Below, piece after piece: positions 40,539 through 49,158 of a stretch of DNA of 64,000 nt. Where the stretch lies: positions 62,001 through 126,000 of the forward strand of contig NZ_QUZH01000027.1 in assembly GCF_009761675.1 (NCBI RefSeq), given 5' to 3'. The notes beneath the pieces were generated by a model. The model saw nothing but the letters and a program-made list of their open reading frames with translations. It made no database searches and had not been told where the DNA came from. Each line of letters starts with the position of its first letter. Within the stretch, counting starts at the first letter, position 1. The stretch comes from Bhargavaea sp. CC-171006 (GTDB lineage Bacteria; Bacillota; Bacilli; Bacillales_A; Planococcaceae). Both the position numbers and the translations under genes were made by a program.

Positions 40539-42561
40539 ACAGGACCCCGGACTGTTCGATCATGGTCCGGAGAGGTTCATATTCAGGGTCATTCCAGAAT
40601 GACTCGGACGCGATGAGTTGTTCCGCATCCAGCCTGGCTGTATTGAGTGCACGATAGTCATGGACAGGGTCCGCCACCTTGAAGTCCGGCATGCCGCTCT
40701 GCTTTTTCCCGAAAAAGTCTCCCGGGCCGCGAAGCTCGAGATCCTTTTCGGCAAGGCGAAAGCCGTCGTTCGTCTCGGTCATCGACTGCATCCGTTCCTT
40801 GCCGATTTCCGTCTTCGGATCGGCCAGAAGCACGCAATAGGACTTGTGCGCCCCGCGTCCGACGCGGCCCCGAAGCTGGTGCAGCTGCGCGAGGCCGAAA
40901 CGCTCGGCATCCGAGATGATCATGAACGACGCATTCGGAACGTTAACGCCGACTTCGACGACCGTCGTCGAGACGAGCACATGCAGTCCGCCTTCGGAGA
41001 ATTCCCGCATGACTGCTTCCTTATCGTCAGGATGGAGGCGCCCGTGCATGAGCCCGACATTGAACCTGCCTCCGAAATACTGCCGGATCTGCTCATACAT
41101 ATCGACCGCATTCTGGACGTCGAGCTTGTCGGACTCTTCGATGAGCGGGCAGATGACATATGCCTGGCGGCCCTGCTGCAGCTCCCTTCCCATCCGCTTA
41201 AGAACAGCAGGAAACGCTTCGCGCTTGGTCCAGTAGGTTTCAATCGGCTGGCGTCCCGCCGGCATCTCGTCAAGGATGGAGACATCCATCTCGCCAAATG
41301 CCGTGATGGCAAGCGTCCGGGGAATTGGCGTTGCCGTCATGAAGAGCACATCCGGATCCTCCCCTTTTTCCTTAAGAACCCGGCGCTGTTCCACTCCGAA
41401 ACGGTGCTGCTCGTCGGTGATGACCAACCCGAGCTTCCGGAACGCCACATCAGGCTGGATCAGGGCATGCGTGCCGATGACCAGATCAATTTCTCCCTCT
41501 CCCAGCTTTTCAAGGATGATCCGGCGCGCCTTCGCTTTCGTCGAACCCGAGAGCAGGGCCATGCGGACGCCGAAGGGTTCCAGCCAATCCGCCAACGTCT
41601 GGGCATGCTGCTCTGCGAGAATTTCCGTCGGTGCCATGAGCGCCCCCTGTGCGCCGGCAGTGATTGTCGCATAAAGGGCGATCGCTGCCACGGCAGTCTT
41701 CCCCGATCCCACGTCACCCTGAAGAAGCCGGTTCATGCGCACCGGCTCCTTGAGCTCTGCACAAAGCTCATTGACGACCCGCTTTTGCGCGCCGGTGAGC
41801 TCGAAAGGCAGTGAGTCGATGAATGCCCTCAGCTTGTCCAGGTCATAATGGAGTTCCGTCCCCTTGCCCGTTTCTTTTCTGGCCTTTTTGATCGCCTGCA
41901 TCTTCAGTTGATAGCCGAGGAACTCCTCGTAGACAAACCGGCGGCGGGCATGCTTTACATGTTCCCCATCACGCGGAAAATGCATGCCTTCGAGCGCTTC
42001 CGCGATTCCCGGCAGCTTGTATTTCTCCAGGAGTTCGGCAGGCAACGGATCCGGAAGGTCGCCCGCCACAGCATCCAGGGCAGCACGGATGTACCGGCGG
42101 ACCGTCTTCTGATGCATGCCGCCCTTCAGGCTGTATACCGGCTCAAAATCCTCCCCGGCCTGCTTCGGGCCTTCCTTGAATGAGCTGACATTGATGACCT
42201 GCCGTCCCCGGTCCCATTTTCCGGTGACAGTGATCGTCATCCCCGGTGTGAGGCGGTGCTTGAGATAATGCTGGTTGAAGAATACGGCCTTTACGAGATG
42301 GCGTCCAGCAAGCATACGGATCTGCAGCCTGGACCTGTTTTTTCCCGAAAAGAAAACGGAAGGCTCGCTTTCGACCCTTCCTTCAATGGTGACCCGTTCT
42401 TCATGAGGTGTTTCAGCCAAATCTTTCAGACGGTTGTCTTCATGGCGGTACGGGAACATCATGACAAGATCCCCTACCGTACGGACACCCAGATTCTCCA
42501 ATGACCCGGCAGCTTCCTTGCCGATGCCCTTAAGAGCAGTGACCGGTTCAGTCAACCACAC
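40519..42561 (-). CDS. recG: ATP-dependent DNA helicase RecG
   Basis: Branch-migrating helicase for stalled forks and Holliday junctions. 680 residues. Wedge/OB domain (ERVTIEGRVESEPSVFF); Walker A LQGDVGSGKTAVAA; GALMAPTEILAEQHA; DEQH box ITDEQHRFGVEQR; motif III MTATPIPRTLAIT; motif VI QLRGRVGRG. Starts at GTG 42561, inside the last 14 bases of sdaAA; the open frame continues upstream but through sdaAA and is unlike the family. Length equals that of B. subtilis RecG. Confidence 0.95.
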   Translation of the reverse strand: MWLTEPVTALKGIGKEAAGSLENLGVRTVGDLVMMFPYRHEDNRLKDLAETPHEERVTIEGRVESEPSVFFSGKNRSRLQIRMLAGRHLVKAVFFNQHYLKHRLTPGMTITVTGKWDRGRQVINVSSFKEGPKQAGEDFEPVYSLKGGMHQKTVRRYIRAALDAVAGDLPDPLPAELLEKYKLPGIAEALEGMHFPRDGEHVKHARRRFVYEEFLGYQLKMQAIKKARKETGKGTELHYDLDKLRAFIDSLPFELTGAQKRVVNELCAELKEPVRMNRLLQGDVGSGKTAVAAIALYATITAGAQGALMAPTEILAEQHAQTLADWLEPFGVRMALLSGSTKAKARRIILEKLGEGEIDLVIGTHALIQPDVAFRKLGLVITDEQHRFGVEQRRVLKEKGEDPDVLFMTATPIPRTLAITAFGEMDVSILDEMPAGRQPIETYWTKREAFPAVLKRMGRELQQGRQAYVICPLIEESDKLDVQNAVDMYEQIRQYFGGRFNVGLMHGRLHPDDKEAVMREFSEGGLHVLVSTTVVEVGVNVPNASFMIISDAERFGLAQLHQLRGRVGRGAHKSYCVLLADPKTEIGKERMQSMTETNDGFRLAEKDLELRGPGDFFGKKQSGMPDFKVADPVHDYRALNTARLDAEQLIASESFWNDPEYEPLRTMIEQSGVLSDERID

Positions 42562-43450
42562 TTTCTTCCGCCTTCTTTCCGAAAATCTCCGCCTCGAGTC
42601 TCTTGCCCGTCGGTGTCGCGGCCAGGCCTCCTTTAGCCGTTTCACGCAATGCGGACGGCATCGACCGGCCGATCCGGTGCATCGCCTCGATGACTTCGTC
42701 TGTCGGGATGACACTCTTGACGCCGGCAAGCGCCATATCCGCTCCGACCAGCGCCTTGGCGGCACCCATCGCATTGCGCTTGACGCACGGCACTTCCACC
42801 AGCCCCGCGACCGGGTCACAGACCAGTCCGAGCATGTTCTTCATGACGATGGAAAATGCATCGGCACTTTGCTGCGGTGTTCCGCCGGCCATCTCCACGA
42901 TTGCCGCGGCAGCCATCGAAGCGGCGGAACCGGTCTCCGCCTGGCAACCGCCCGCTGCTCCGGAGATCGATGCGTTGTTTGCCACGACAAATCCAAACGC
43001 CCCGGATGTGAACAGGAAATTGATCATCTGCTCGCGCGTCGGGTTCAGCTTGTTCTTCACGGCAAACAGCGTACCCGGCACAATGCCTGCTGCTCCTGCG
43101 GTCGGCGTTGCGCAGATCATGCCCATTGCGGCATTGACCTCATTCGTCGCTACGGCCTTGCTCACGGCATCGAGGAGAAGGTCTCCGGAAAGTGATTTGC
43201 CGCTCTTGATATAGTTCTGGATGAGGACGGCATCGCCGCCTGTCAGTCCGGAAGTTGAGCTGACGCCTTTCAGCCCTTTCTCGACCGCTTCCTCCATGAC
43301 TTCGAGGTTACGCTCCATCTGTGCGACTACTTCCTCGCGGGAACGCTTGGTGATCTGCATCTCCTGCTCGATCATGAGTTCGGAAATCGGCCGCCCGGAT
43401 TCCTCAGCGAGCCCGACCAGTTCTTTAACTGTAGAAAATAAAATATCCAA
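42548..43450 (-). CDS. sdaAA: L-serine dehydratase, alpha subunit
   Basis: Iron-sulfur L-serine deaminase (serine to pyruvate and ammonia). 300 residues; the 4Fe-4S cysteines are in the conserved MGMICATPTAGAAG, GLVCDPVAGLVEVPCVKRN stretches. Forms the enzyme with sdaAB, 14 bases upstream. Confidence 0.96.
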   Translation of the reverse strand: MDILFSTVKELVGLAEESGRPISELMIEQEMQITKRSREEVVAQMERNLEVMEEAVEKGLKGVSSTSGLTGGDAVLIQNYIKSGKSLSGDLLLDAVSKAVATNEVNAAMGMICATPTAGAAGIVPGTLFAVKNKLNPTREQMINFLFTSGAFGFVVANNASISGAAGGCQAETGSAASMAAAAIVEMAGGTPQQSADAFSIVMKNMLGLVCDPVAGLVEVPCVKRNAMGAAKALVGADMALAGVKSVIPTDEVIEAMHRIGRSMPSALRETAKGGLAATPTGKRLEAEIFGKKAEESVVD

Positions 43451-43464
43451 TGGAATCCCCCTTA

Positions 43465-44127
43465 TCAGTCTGCAAGTATCGAAACTTGAGTCACATTGTC
43501 AAGGTCAGTGATGAGACGGATCATGGAGTCGGTGATGATCTGGTCGACTTCAATGACCATTAGCGCCATCTCGCCTTTTTCTTTTCGCCCGCACTCCATG
43601 TGCGCGATATTGATGCCGTCAGCCGCGAGTGCGTTTGCAACACTTGCAATGACGCCGGGCCGGTCGTGGTGGACGATCAGCAGTGCAGGGTAGTGGCCTG
43701 TCAGCCTCAGCGTGAAGCCGTTCAGTTCCGTCACTTCCATCTTGCCACCGCCGATCGAGATGCCTGTCAGTTCCATTTCACCCTTCGCGTCGCCGATGCG
43801 GACTTTAGCGGTGTTCGGATGCTCCGGCTCATCGGATTCAGTGATGAATTCGAATTTCAGCCCAACCTGTTCAGCTTCTTCGAAAGCCGTACGGATCCGT
43901 TCATCATCCGTATCATAATCCAAAAGCCCGCCGACAATAGCAACATCGGTGCCGTGGCCTTTGTAGGTTTCTGCGAATGATCCGTACAGACGGATTTCCG
44001 CCCATTCCGGCTGGCGTCCGAAGAGAGTCCTGGCCACACGGCCGATGCGGGCGGCTCCTGCTGTATGTGAGGATGAGGGTCCGACCATGACCGGACCGAT
44101 AATATCAAAAACCGATCTGAATTTCAT
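43465..44127 (-). CDS. sdaAB: L-serine dehydratase, beta subunit
   Basis: 220 residues. N-terminal serine dehydratase beta fold (VFDIIGPVMVGPSSSHTAGA) and a C-terminal ACT domain (LLIVHHDRPGVIASVANALA), typical of the two-subunit Gram-positive enzyme. Start behind AAGGAGG; own promoter upstream. Confidence 0.96.
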   Translation of the reverse strand: MKFRSVFDIIGPVMVGPSSSHTAGAARIGRVARTLFGRQPEWAEIRLYGSFAETYKGHGTDVAIVGGLLDYDTDDERIRTAFEEAEQVGLKFEFITESDEPEHPNTAKVRIGDAKGEMELTGISIGGGKMEVTELNGFTLRLTGHYPALLIVHHDRPGVIASVANALAADGINIAHMECGRKEKGEMALMVIEVDQIITDSMIRLITDLDNVTQVSILAD

Positions 44128-44159
44128 AAGTTACAGTCCTCCTTGGGGACGTTTCCCCT

Positions 44160-44188
44160 ATTTTACACGATTTCGTGATTTTTCTCAA
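44160..44188 (-). promoter_or_regulatory. Sigma-A promoter for sdaAB-sdaAA-recG
   Basis: Minus strand TTGAGA, 17-bp spacer, TAAAAT, downstream of the fakA terminator. The spacer has a near-palindrome (ATCACGAAATCGTGT) that could be a regulator site. Confidence 0.75.
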
Positions 44189-44224
44189 AACACACGTTCG
44201 CTGCAAGCGCTTTCTGCCGCTTTA

Positions 44225-44258
44225 TAAAACAGCGCACCGAATGCCCGGTGCGCCTGTT
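44225..44258 (-). terminator. Intrinsic terminator after fakA
   Basis: Stem ACAGGCGCACCG/CGGTGCGCTGT (one bulge) with a 6-base loop, between an A8 run and TTTTAT on the minus strand, five bases after the fakA stop. Confidence 0.88.
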
Positions 44259-44262
44259 TTTT

Positions 44263-45921
44263 TTATTCGGCAGAGATGATGTACGGGTACAGTGGCTGCT
44301 TGCCTTCGTGGATTTCCACTTCCACATCGGGATACTGTTCCTCGATATATGCGGCAAGTTCGTCCGCCCCTTGGCGCGTTGCCCCTTCGCCGAAAAGAAT
44401 GGTCACGATTTCCGAATCCTCATCGACAATCTCCGGGACCAATGACTCGGTGACACTCTTGAGCGAAGGGTCGGAATTGACGATTTTGCCGTCAGCCATT
44501 CCCATATAGGAACCTTTGCGGATTTCGACGCCGTCAATGGTTGTATCGCGGACTGCGGTCGTTACTTGACCCGTCCGGACATGCGAGAACGCTTCCGTCA
44601 TGGATGCTGCATTATCGGATACCGATGCCTCGGGATTAAAGGCAAGGACGGCAGCCAGGCCCTGAGGAACGTTTTTCGTCGGAACGACCGCCGCCTCGAT
44701 GCCTGACACTTCAGCCGCCTGCTCTGCAGCCATCACGATATTTTTGTTATTCGGGAGAATCAGTGCACGTTCCGCACCGACTTCCCTGATCGCCTTGACG
44801 ATGTCTTCCGTCGATGGATTCATCGTTTGGCCGCCCTCAATGACATATGAGGCACCGATGCTCCTGAACAGCTCTGCGATACCGGGCCCCATCGAAACCG
44901 TAACGATCGCATACGGATGTTTCGCAGGCTGCGCCGCACGGGCAGGCTCGTCCTTTTCAAGGATGGCTGTATGTTGTTCCCGCATGTTCTCGATTTTGAT
45001 TTTGATCAGGCTTCCATACTTTTTACCGTAGGAAAGCACTTCCCCGGGGTCTTCAGAGTGAATATGTACCTTGGCGATTTCATCGTCCGAAATGACGAGA
45101 AGCGAATCTCCGTAGACGCTGAGGTCATCGCGGAACTTCGATTCGTCAAACGGGTTGTCCGCCGTCTTGTCTTCCTCGAAGCGGACCATGAACTCTGTAC
45201 AGTAGCCGAATTCAATCTCCGATGTATCCATGAACCCCTGAACGCTTTTGTGGTGCTCGGCATTGACCAGGTCATCCATGGACGTCCGCAGAGAAGCTTC
45301 CGGCAGTTCTTCGCCCCTGAGTGCAGCGAGGAAACCTTCATAGACAAACACAAGCCCTTGGCCGCCGCTGTCCACGACTCCTACTTCCTTAAGGACCGGC
45401 AACAGGTCGGGCGTCCTCTGCAGGGAAGCTTTCGCTTCGTCTGTGAGCGCCTCCATCACCTTGATGATATCCGTTTCCGCTTCAGCGGCATCGACCGCTT
45501 TTTTCGCGGCATCTTTCGCTACAGTGAGGATGGTGCCCTCCACTGGCTTCATCACTGCTTTATATGCAGTATCCACGCCGGCCTGGAACGCGCCGGCAAA
45601 TTCCTTTGCATCCAGCGTTGCCATGTCCTCGATCGCCTTTCCGAAACCGCGGAACAGCTGGGACAGGATAACACCGGAATTTCCGCGCGCACCCATAAGC
45701 AGGCCTTTGGAAAGGGCCTGCGCAGTTTTTCCGATATGATCGTTTGCCGCCTGTTCCGTTTCTTTCGCTCCGGATGTCATGGACAGATTCATATTCGTCC
45801 CAGTATCACCATCTGGCACTGGAAAGACGTTGAGTGAATCGACGAAGTCCGCATTATTGGAAAGGTGATGGGAGCCCATCATCACCATTTCCGCAAATCG
45901 ATGTCCATCTAATTCTTTCAT
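44263..45921 (-). CDS. fakA: Fatty acid kinase catalytic subunit FakA (YloV, DAK-like)
   Basis: Phosphorylates FakB-bound exogenous fatty acids to acyl-phosphate, joining the PlsX/PlsY route. 552 residues: N-terminal DhaL-type kinase domain with FPVPDGDTGTNMNLSM and LMGARGNSGVILSQLFRG (Mg-ATP site), a middle domain, and a C-terminal DegV-like domain. Downstream of yloU, the standard pair. Confidence 0.95.
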   Translation of the reverse strand: MKELDGHRFAEMVMMGSHHLSNNADFVDSLNVFPVPDGDTGTNMNLSMTSGAKETEQAANDHIGKTAQALSKGLLMGARGNSGVILSQLFRGFGKAIEDMATLDAKEFAGAFQAGVDTAYKAVMKPVEGTILTVAKDAAKKAVDAAEAETDIIKVMEALTDEAKASLQRTPDLLPVLKEVGVVDSGGQGLVFVYEGFLAALRGEELPEASLRTSMDDLVNAEHHKSVQGFMDTSEIEFGYCTEFMVRFEEDKTADNPFDESKFRDDLSVYGDSLLVISDDEIAKVHIHSEDPGEVLSYGKKYGSLIKIKIENMREQHTAILEKDEPARAAQPAKHPYAIVTVSMGPGIAELFRSIGASYVIEGGQTMNPSTEDIVKAIREVGAERALILPNNKNIVMAAEQAAEVSGIEAAVVPTKNVPQGLAAVLAFNPEASVSDNAASMTEAFSHVRTGQVTTAVRDTTIDGVEIRKGSYMGMADGKIVNSDPSLKSVTESLVPEIVDEDSEIVTILFGEGATRQGADELAAYIEEQYPDVEVEIHEGKQPLYPYIISAE

Positions 45922-45940
45922 AAACGTTCGCTTCCTCCTT

Positions 45941-46303
45941 TTACAGGTTCGTCACACGGACTCCCTGGACAAAAATATTGACGGAGCTGACCGTCATTCC
46001 CAATTGTTTGCTCAATGTATATTTCACCTTGGATTGGACCTGGTATGCGACCTCGGAAATCTTCACCCCATAGCCGACGATGACGTACATGTCGATATGG
46101 AGATCTTCTCCTATTGAACGGACAACCACACCTCTGGTGAAGTTTTCCTTGCGGAGGATGTCAGTCAGGCCGTCCCGGATTTGATGGCGGGATGCCATCC
46201 CCACGATTCCGTAGCACTCGACAGCCGAGCCGCCGGCCACCTGTGCGATCACATCATTCGAAATTTCTATAGTACCGAATTCATTTTTAAGTCCGATCGA
46301 CAT
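45941..46303 (-). CDS. yloU: Asp23/Gls24 family protein (YloU)
   Basis: 120 residues starting MSIGLKNEFGTIEISNDVIAQ behind AGGAGG. Asp23 domain with AVECYGIVGMAS, VVVRSIGEDLHIDMYVIVGYGVKI and a C-terminal VSSVNIFVQGVRV. The family is envelope-stress associated; this paralogue always accompanies fakA, and its exact role is not established. No membrane segment. Confidence 0.92.
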   Translation of the reverse strand: MSIGLKNEFGTIEISNDVIAQVAGGSAVECYGIVGMASRHQIRDGLTDILRKENFTRGVVVRSIGEDLHIDMYVIVGYGVKISEVAYQVQSKVKYTLSKQLGMTVSSVNIFVQGVRVTNL

Positions 46304-46339
46304 GGTAACGCCTCCTGTGAGTCCATTTTGGCTAACGTC

Positions 46340-46368
46340 ATTGTACACTACTGTCCTGGAATAGAAAA
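46340..46368 (-). promoter_or_regulatory. Candidate promoter for yloU-fakA
   Basis: Minus strand -10 TACAAT with a weak -35 (TTTTCT) at 17-bp spacing, about 40 bases upstream of yloU. Confidence 0.4.
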
Positions 46369-46434
46369 GACACACCGCAAGCTGTTCCCGTGATGGCTGT
46401 AAAGTGTTTTTTCTTGATGCTTGCTGTAAACCTG

Positions 46435-46463
46435 TTGCATCGCCGGCTAATTTATGCTAAATT
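46435..46463 (+). promoter_or_regulatory. Sigma-A promoter for rpmB
   Basis: TTGCAT, 17-bp spacer, TAAATT with TGC upstream (extended -10). The leader to rpmB includes a 6-bp hairpin AGACGG-GATT-CCGTCT at 46488-46503. An 18-bp sequence at 46399-46416 just upstream is identical to one at the rpsP promoter. Confidence 0.65.
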
Positions 46464-46531
46464 ATTTTAGTATGTGAGATGGCGAACAGACGGGATTCCG
46501 TCTTCATCTTCACCGAAGAGGAGGGAAAAAC

Positions 46532-46720
46532 ATGCCTAAAAAATGTGTTATTACAGGCCGCAAAGCAAGCGCCGGCAACAACCGCTCCCACGCGATGAAC
46601 GCTAACCGCCGCACTTGGGGTGCCAACCTTCAAAAAGTGCGCATCATGGTTGACGGCAAGCCGAAGCGCGTATGGGTTTCCGCACGTGCTCTGAAGTCCG
46701 GTAAAGTCCAGCGCGTCTGA
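46532..46720 (+). CDS. rpmB: 50S ribosomal protein L28
   Basis: 62 residues, family length, ribosome-binding site GAGGAGGGA. Starts [20 protein letters not shown] and has [14 protein letters not shown] and the basic C-terminus. It is the only ribosomal gene on the plus strand here; rpmB is also opposite to spoVM and yloU in B. subtilis. Only one cysteine, so the zinc-free form. Confidence 0.98.
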   Translation: MPKKCVITGRKASAGNNRSHAMNANRRTWGANLQKVRIMVDGKPKRVWVSARALKSGKVQRV

Positions 46721-46735
46721 CCTGTTAAATATCGC

Positions 46736-46780
46736 AAAAAGAAATGCCGAGCTGACCTGAGTCAGCTCGGCATTTTGCTT
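46736..46780. terminator. Bidirectional terminator between rpmB and spoVM
   Basis: Perfect stem of at least 14 bp (AATGCCGAGCTGAC/GTCAGCTCGGCATT) with a CTGA loop. U tracts lie on both sides: TTTTGCTTTTT for plus-strand reading after rpmB, and TTTCTTTTT for minus-strand reading after spoVM. The spoVM TGA stop codon is in the stem. Confidence 0.92.
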
Positions 46781-46896
46781 TTTCTCCGTTTTTTCTTCTT
46801 CGCAACAGGCTTCCGTTCCTCACGCTGGAAAAGCGTCAGGCACTTGCGCGCAAAGCTGCTCACCATTTTGGGCAGCTGGAATGTGTACACTCTCAT
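46762..46896 (-). CDS. spoVM: SpoVM-like small protein with basic C-terminal extension
   Basis: 44 residues, ATG behind AAAGGAG. Residues 1-26 match B. subtilis SpoVM, the 26-residue amphipathic peptide that senses forespore curvature and anchors the SpoIVA coat base. The pattern M-[KR]-x-Y-T-x-x-L-P-K is kept, including Pro9, a residue important for localisation, followed by an amphipathic helix with matching Arg17, Leu20 and Phe23. The gene is also at the spoVM locus (rpmB / thiN). Unusual: instead of ending at about residue 26 it continues with ERKPVAKKKKRRKSKMPS, and the last codons and stop lie in the terminator. Extension or stop loss; function of the tail unknown. Confidence 0.85.
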   Translation of the reverse strand: MRVYTFQLPKMVSSFARKCLTLFQREERKPVAKKKKRRKSKMPS

Positions 46897-46910
46897 CTCG
46901 TCCGCTCCTT

Positions 46911-47561
46911 TCAGGCATCGATGCTTCTTACAACCAAACATATGCCTGTCTCGAATGAGATAGTACATTCCCCGACGCCGGCTTCATTGCTCGTGAAGAG
47001 CGTCGTTCCCGGCAGGATCTCAGCATTGTCCGCTTCATACCTGAATCCCCTGAGCGTCATTCCCTTCACAGGTCCGCCGAATGAAAAGAAAGAAATATAC
47101 CGGTATTCTCCGCCATCCCTCAGCACATGCCTGCCGGGACGGAGAAAGTAAAGTTCATTATTCGGATCAACGATTCTGAATCTGATTTCCGGATGCCTTT
47201 CCTGCAGCCGGTAAACGGCGTGCATGGCCGACTGCGCATGGTCAAGCCGTCCTCCCGTCACGCCGGTGAGCGTAACGGTCCCGGGCTCCAGACATGCCGC
47301 CCCGGCAAGTGCCAGTTCAGTATCGGTCTCATCCTTTTCCTCCCCGACACGGACGACACGATCCGAAACTGCCGAAATCTCCTTGAACTCATCCTCTGTG
47401 ACCGAGTCAAAGTCCCCGACTGAAAGCACAGGACGGATGCCGAGGCGCACAAGACGGAGAGCGCCTCGGTCGGCACCGATAAAAACGGTGCCCTCTTCAG
47501 CGCCAGGCCTGATACCGGCTACATCAGGCCCACCCGCCACGACCACAGCTTCACGGATCAT
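46911..47561 (-). CDS. thiN: Thiamine pyrophosphokinase
   Basis: Makes TPP from thiamine and ATP. 216 residues. Family motifs [30 protein letters not shown] and [16 protein letters not shown] are present. 4-base overlap with rpe upstream. Confidence 0.96.
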   Translation of the reverse strand: MIREAVVVAGGPDVAGIRPGAEEGTVFIGADRGALRLVRLGIRPVLSVGDFDSVTEDEFKEISAVSDRVVRVGEEKDETDTELALAGAACLEPGTVTLTGVTGGRLDHAQSAMHAVYRLQERHPEIRFRIVDPNNELYFLRPGRHVLRDGGEYRYISFFSFGGPVKGMTLRGFRYEADNAEILPGTTLFTSNEAGVGECTISFETGICLVVRSIDA

Positions 47562-48223
47562 TGGAGTGCCGATACCCCTGCTTCCCGGATTGCGGCAATC
47601 GCCGCAGCCCGGTCATCCTTATTATATATTGCCGATCCGGCCACGAATACATTCGCCCCCGCCTTGGCACATTCCGCGATCGTGTCTGCGGTAATGCCGC
47701 CGTCCACTTCGATCTCGGTGGAAAGTCCACGCTCGCGGATCATCGCACACACCTTGGAAATCTTCGGCACCACTTCGCGGATAAACGATTGGCCGCCGAA
47801 GCCGGGGTTCACCGTCATAAGCAGCACCATATCCAGGTCATCGATCACATACTCGAGGACTTCATGCGGAGTATGGGGATTCAGGACAACCCCTGCCTTA
47901 ACCCCAAACGAACGGATCAATTGGACGGTCCTGTGAAGATGGGTGCATGCCTCCGCATGTACGGTGATGATATCTGCCCCCGCCTCCGCAAAATCGGCAA
48001 TATAGCGGTCCGGATCCGAAATCATCAGATGGACGTCAAGCGGAAGTTCCGTTACGGGTCGCAGCGCCCTTACAATATTTGGTCCCAGGGTGATGTTGGG
48101 CACAAAATGCCCGTCCATGACGTCCACGTGAATATAGTCGGCTCCCGCCTGTTCCACTTCCCTTACTTCCTCCCCGAGTTTCGCGAAATCGGCGGAAAGG
48201 ATGGATGGCGCAATTTTAATCAT
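47558..48223 (-). CDS. rpe: Ribulose-phosphate 3-epimerase
   Basis: Pentose phosphate pathway. 221 residues, TIM barrel: [31 protein letters not shown] (metal His/Asp), [23 protein letters not shown]. Overlaps rsgA by 4 bases. Confidence 0.98.
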   Translation of the reverse strand: MIKIAPSILSADFAKLGEEVREVEQAGADYIHVDVMDGHFVPNITLGPNIVRALRPVTELPLDVHLMISDPDRYIADFAEAGADIITVHAEACTHLHRTVQLIRSFGVKAGVVLNPHTPHEVLEYVIDDLDMVLLMTVNPGFGGQSFIREVVPKISKVCAMIRERGLSTEIEVDGGITADTIAECAKAGANVFVAGSAIYNKDDRAAAIAAIREAGVSALQ

Positions 48224-49107
48224 GATGGATACCTCGGCTTTCGGTCTATGATTTCCTGCAGGAACTGAACATAATGGTCATACCTGAACTGTTCGGCCTC
48301 ACCGGACTCTACAGCGGCCTTTACTGCACATTTCGGCTCTTTCAGATGAAGGCAGCCCCTGAACTTGCAGTTTTCGGCCAGCTCCGAGAATTCCGCGAAG
48401 CAGCCGGACAGTTCCTCTTTCTCAAGATGGTCGAAGTCAAGCGAGCTGAAGCCCGGTGTATCGGCGACCAGGCCGCCGGCAAACTCGATCAGTTCCACGT
48501 GCCTTGTCGTATGCCGGCCGCGCCCGAGCGAGTCGGAGATTTCGTCTGTTTTCAGTTCAAGTTCCGGCATAAGCGTATTGAGCAGGGTCGACTTCCCGAC
48601 ACCCGACTGTCCTGTGAGAACAGTCGTCTTCCCCCTGATGATCGGGTCGAGCTCCCCGGCAATCGCCCCGTCCCCCATACTGGTTTCCAGCACAGTATAG
48701 CCGATTCCCCGGTAGTAATCTGTGTACCTCCGGACTTCAGCAGCACTGCGATCTTCCAGCAAGTCGGTCTTGGTCAGGATGATGACCGGCTCAACCCCGT
48801 AAGATTCAATGATGGCAAGGAACCGGTCAAGCAGCTTTGGAGAAAAATTCGGCTCCTTTGCCGAGAAGACGAGGAGCGCCTGGTCGACATTGGCGATCGG
48901 CGGACGGACCAGTTCGTTTTTGCGCTCATGGACATTCACGATGACAGCGTCATTCTCACCGTCTTTTTCGTAGTCCACGAAGTCTCCCACAAGCGGAGTG
49001 ACACCGCGGACCCTGAAGACCCCCCGGCCTTTGCTCCGCACCGTCTCGCCATCATCATACAAATAGTAGAACCCGCTCAATGCCTTGCGGATCTGGCCCT
49101 GTTTCAA
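48220..49107 (-). CDS. rsgA: Ribosome small-subunit GTPase RsgA (CpgA)
   Basis: 30S maturation checkpoint GTPase; in Bacillus a substrate of PrkC. 295 residues: N-terminal OB fold; circularly permuted GTPase with LTKTDLL (G4) before [13 protein letters not shown] (G1) and [10 protein letters not shown] (G3); C-terminal zinc site C-x6-C-x-H-x5-C ([14 protein letters not shown] region). Location next to prkC/prpC is conserved. Confidence 0.97.
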   Translation of the reverse strand: MKQGQIRKALSGFYYLYDDGETVRSKGRGVFRVRGVTPLVGDFVDYEKDGENDAVIVNVHERKNELVRPPIANVDQALLVFSAKEPNFSPKLLDRFLAIIESYGVEPVIILTKTDLLEDRSAAEVRRYTDYYRGIGYTVLETSMGDGAIAGELDPIIRGKTTVLTGQSGVGKSTLLNTLMPELELKTDEISDSLGRGRHTTRHVELIEFAGGLVADTPGFSSLDFDHLEKEELSGCFAEFSELAENCKFRGCLHLKEPKCAVKAAVESGEAEQFRYDHYVQFLQEIIDRKPRYPS

Positions 49108-49158
49108 ACTTTCACCTTCCCTTTTCCGAATTTTCCCGGATGCTGTGAGGAGCTGCGC

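Noticed and set aside
42562-42819. Longer RecG start (86 extra residues)
   Set aside because: Runs through sdaAA in another frame, very Arg/Trp-rich, not seen in RecG.
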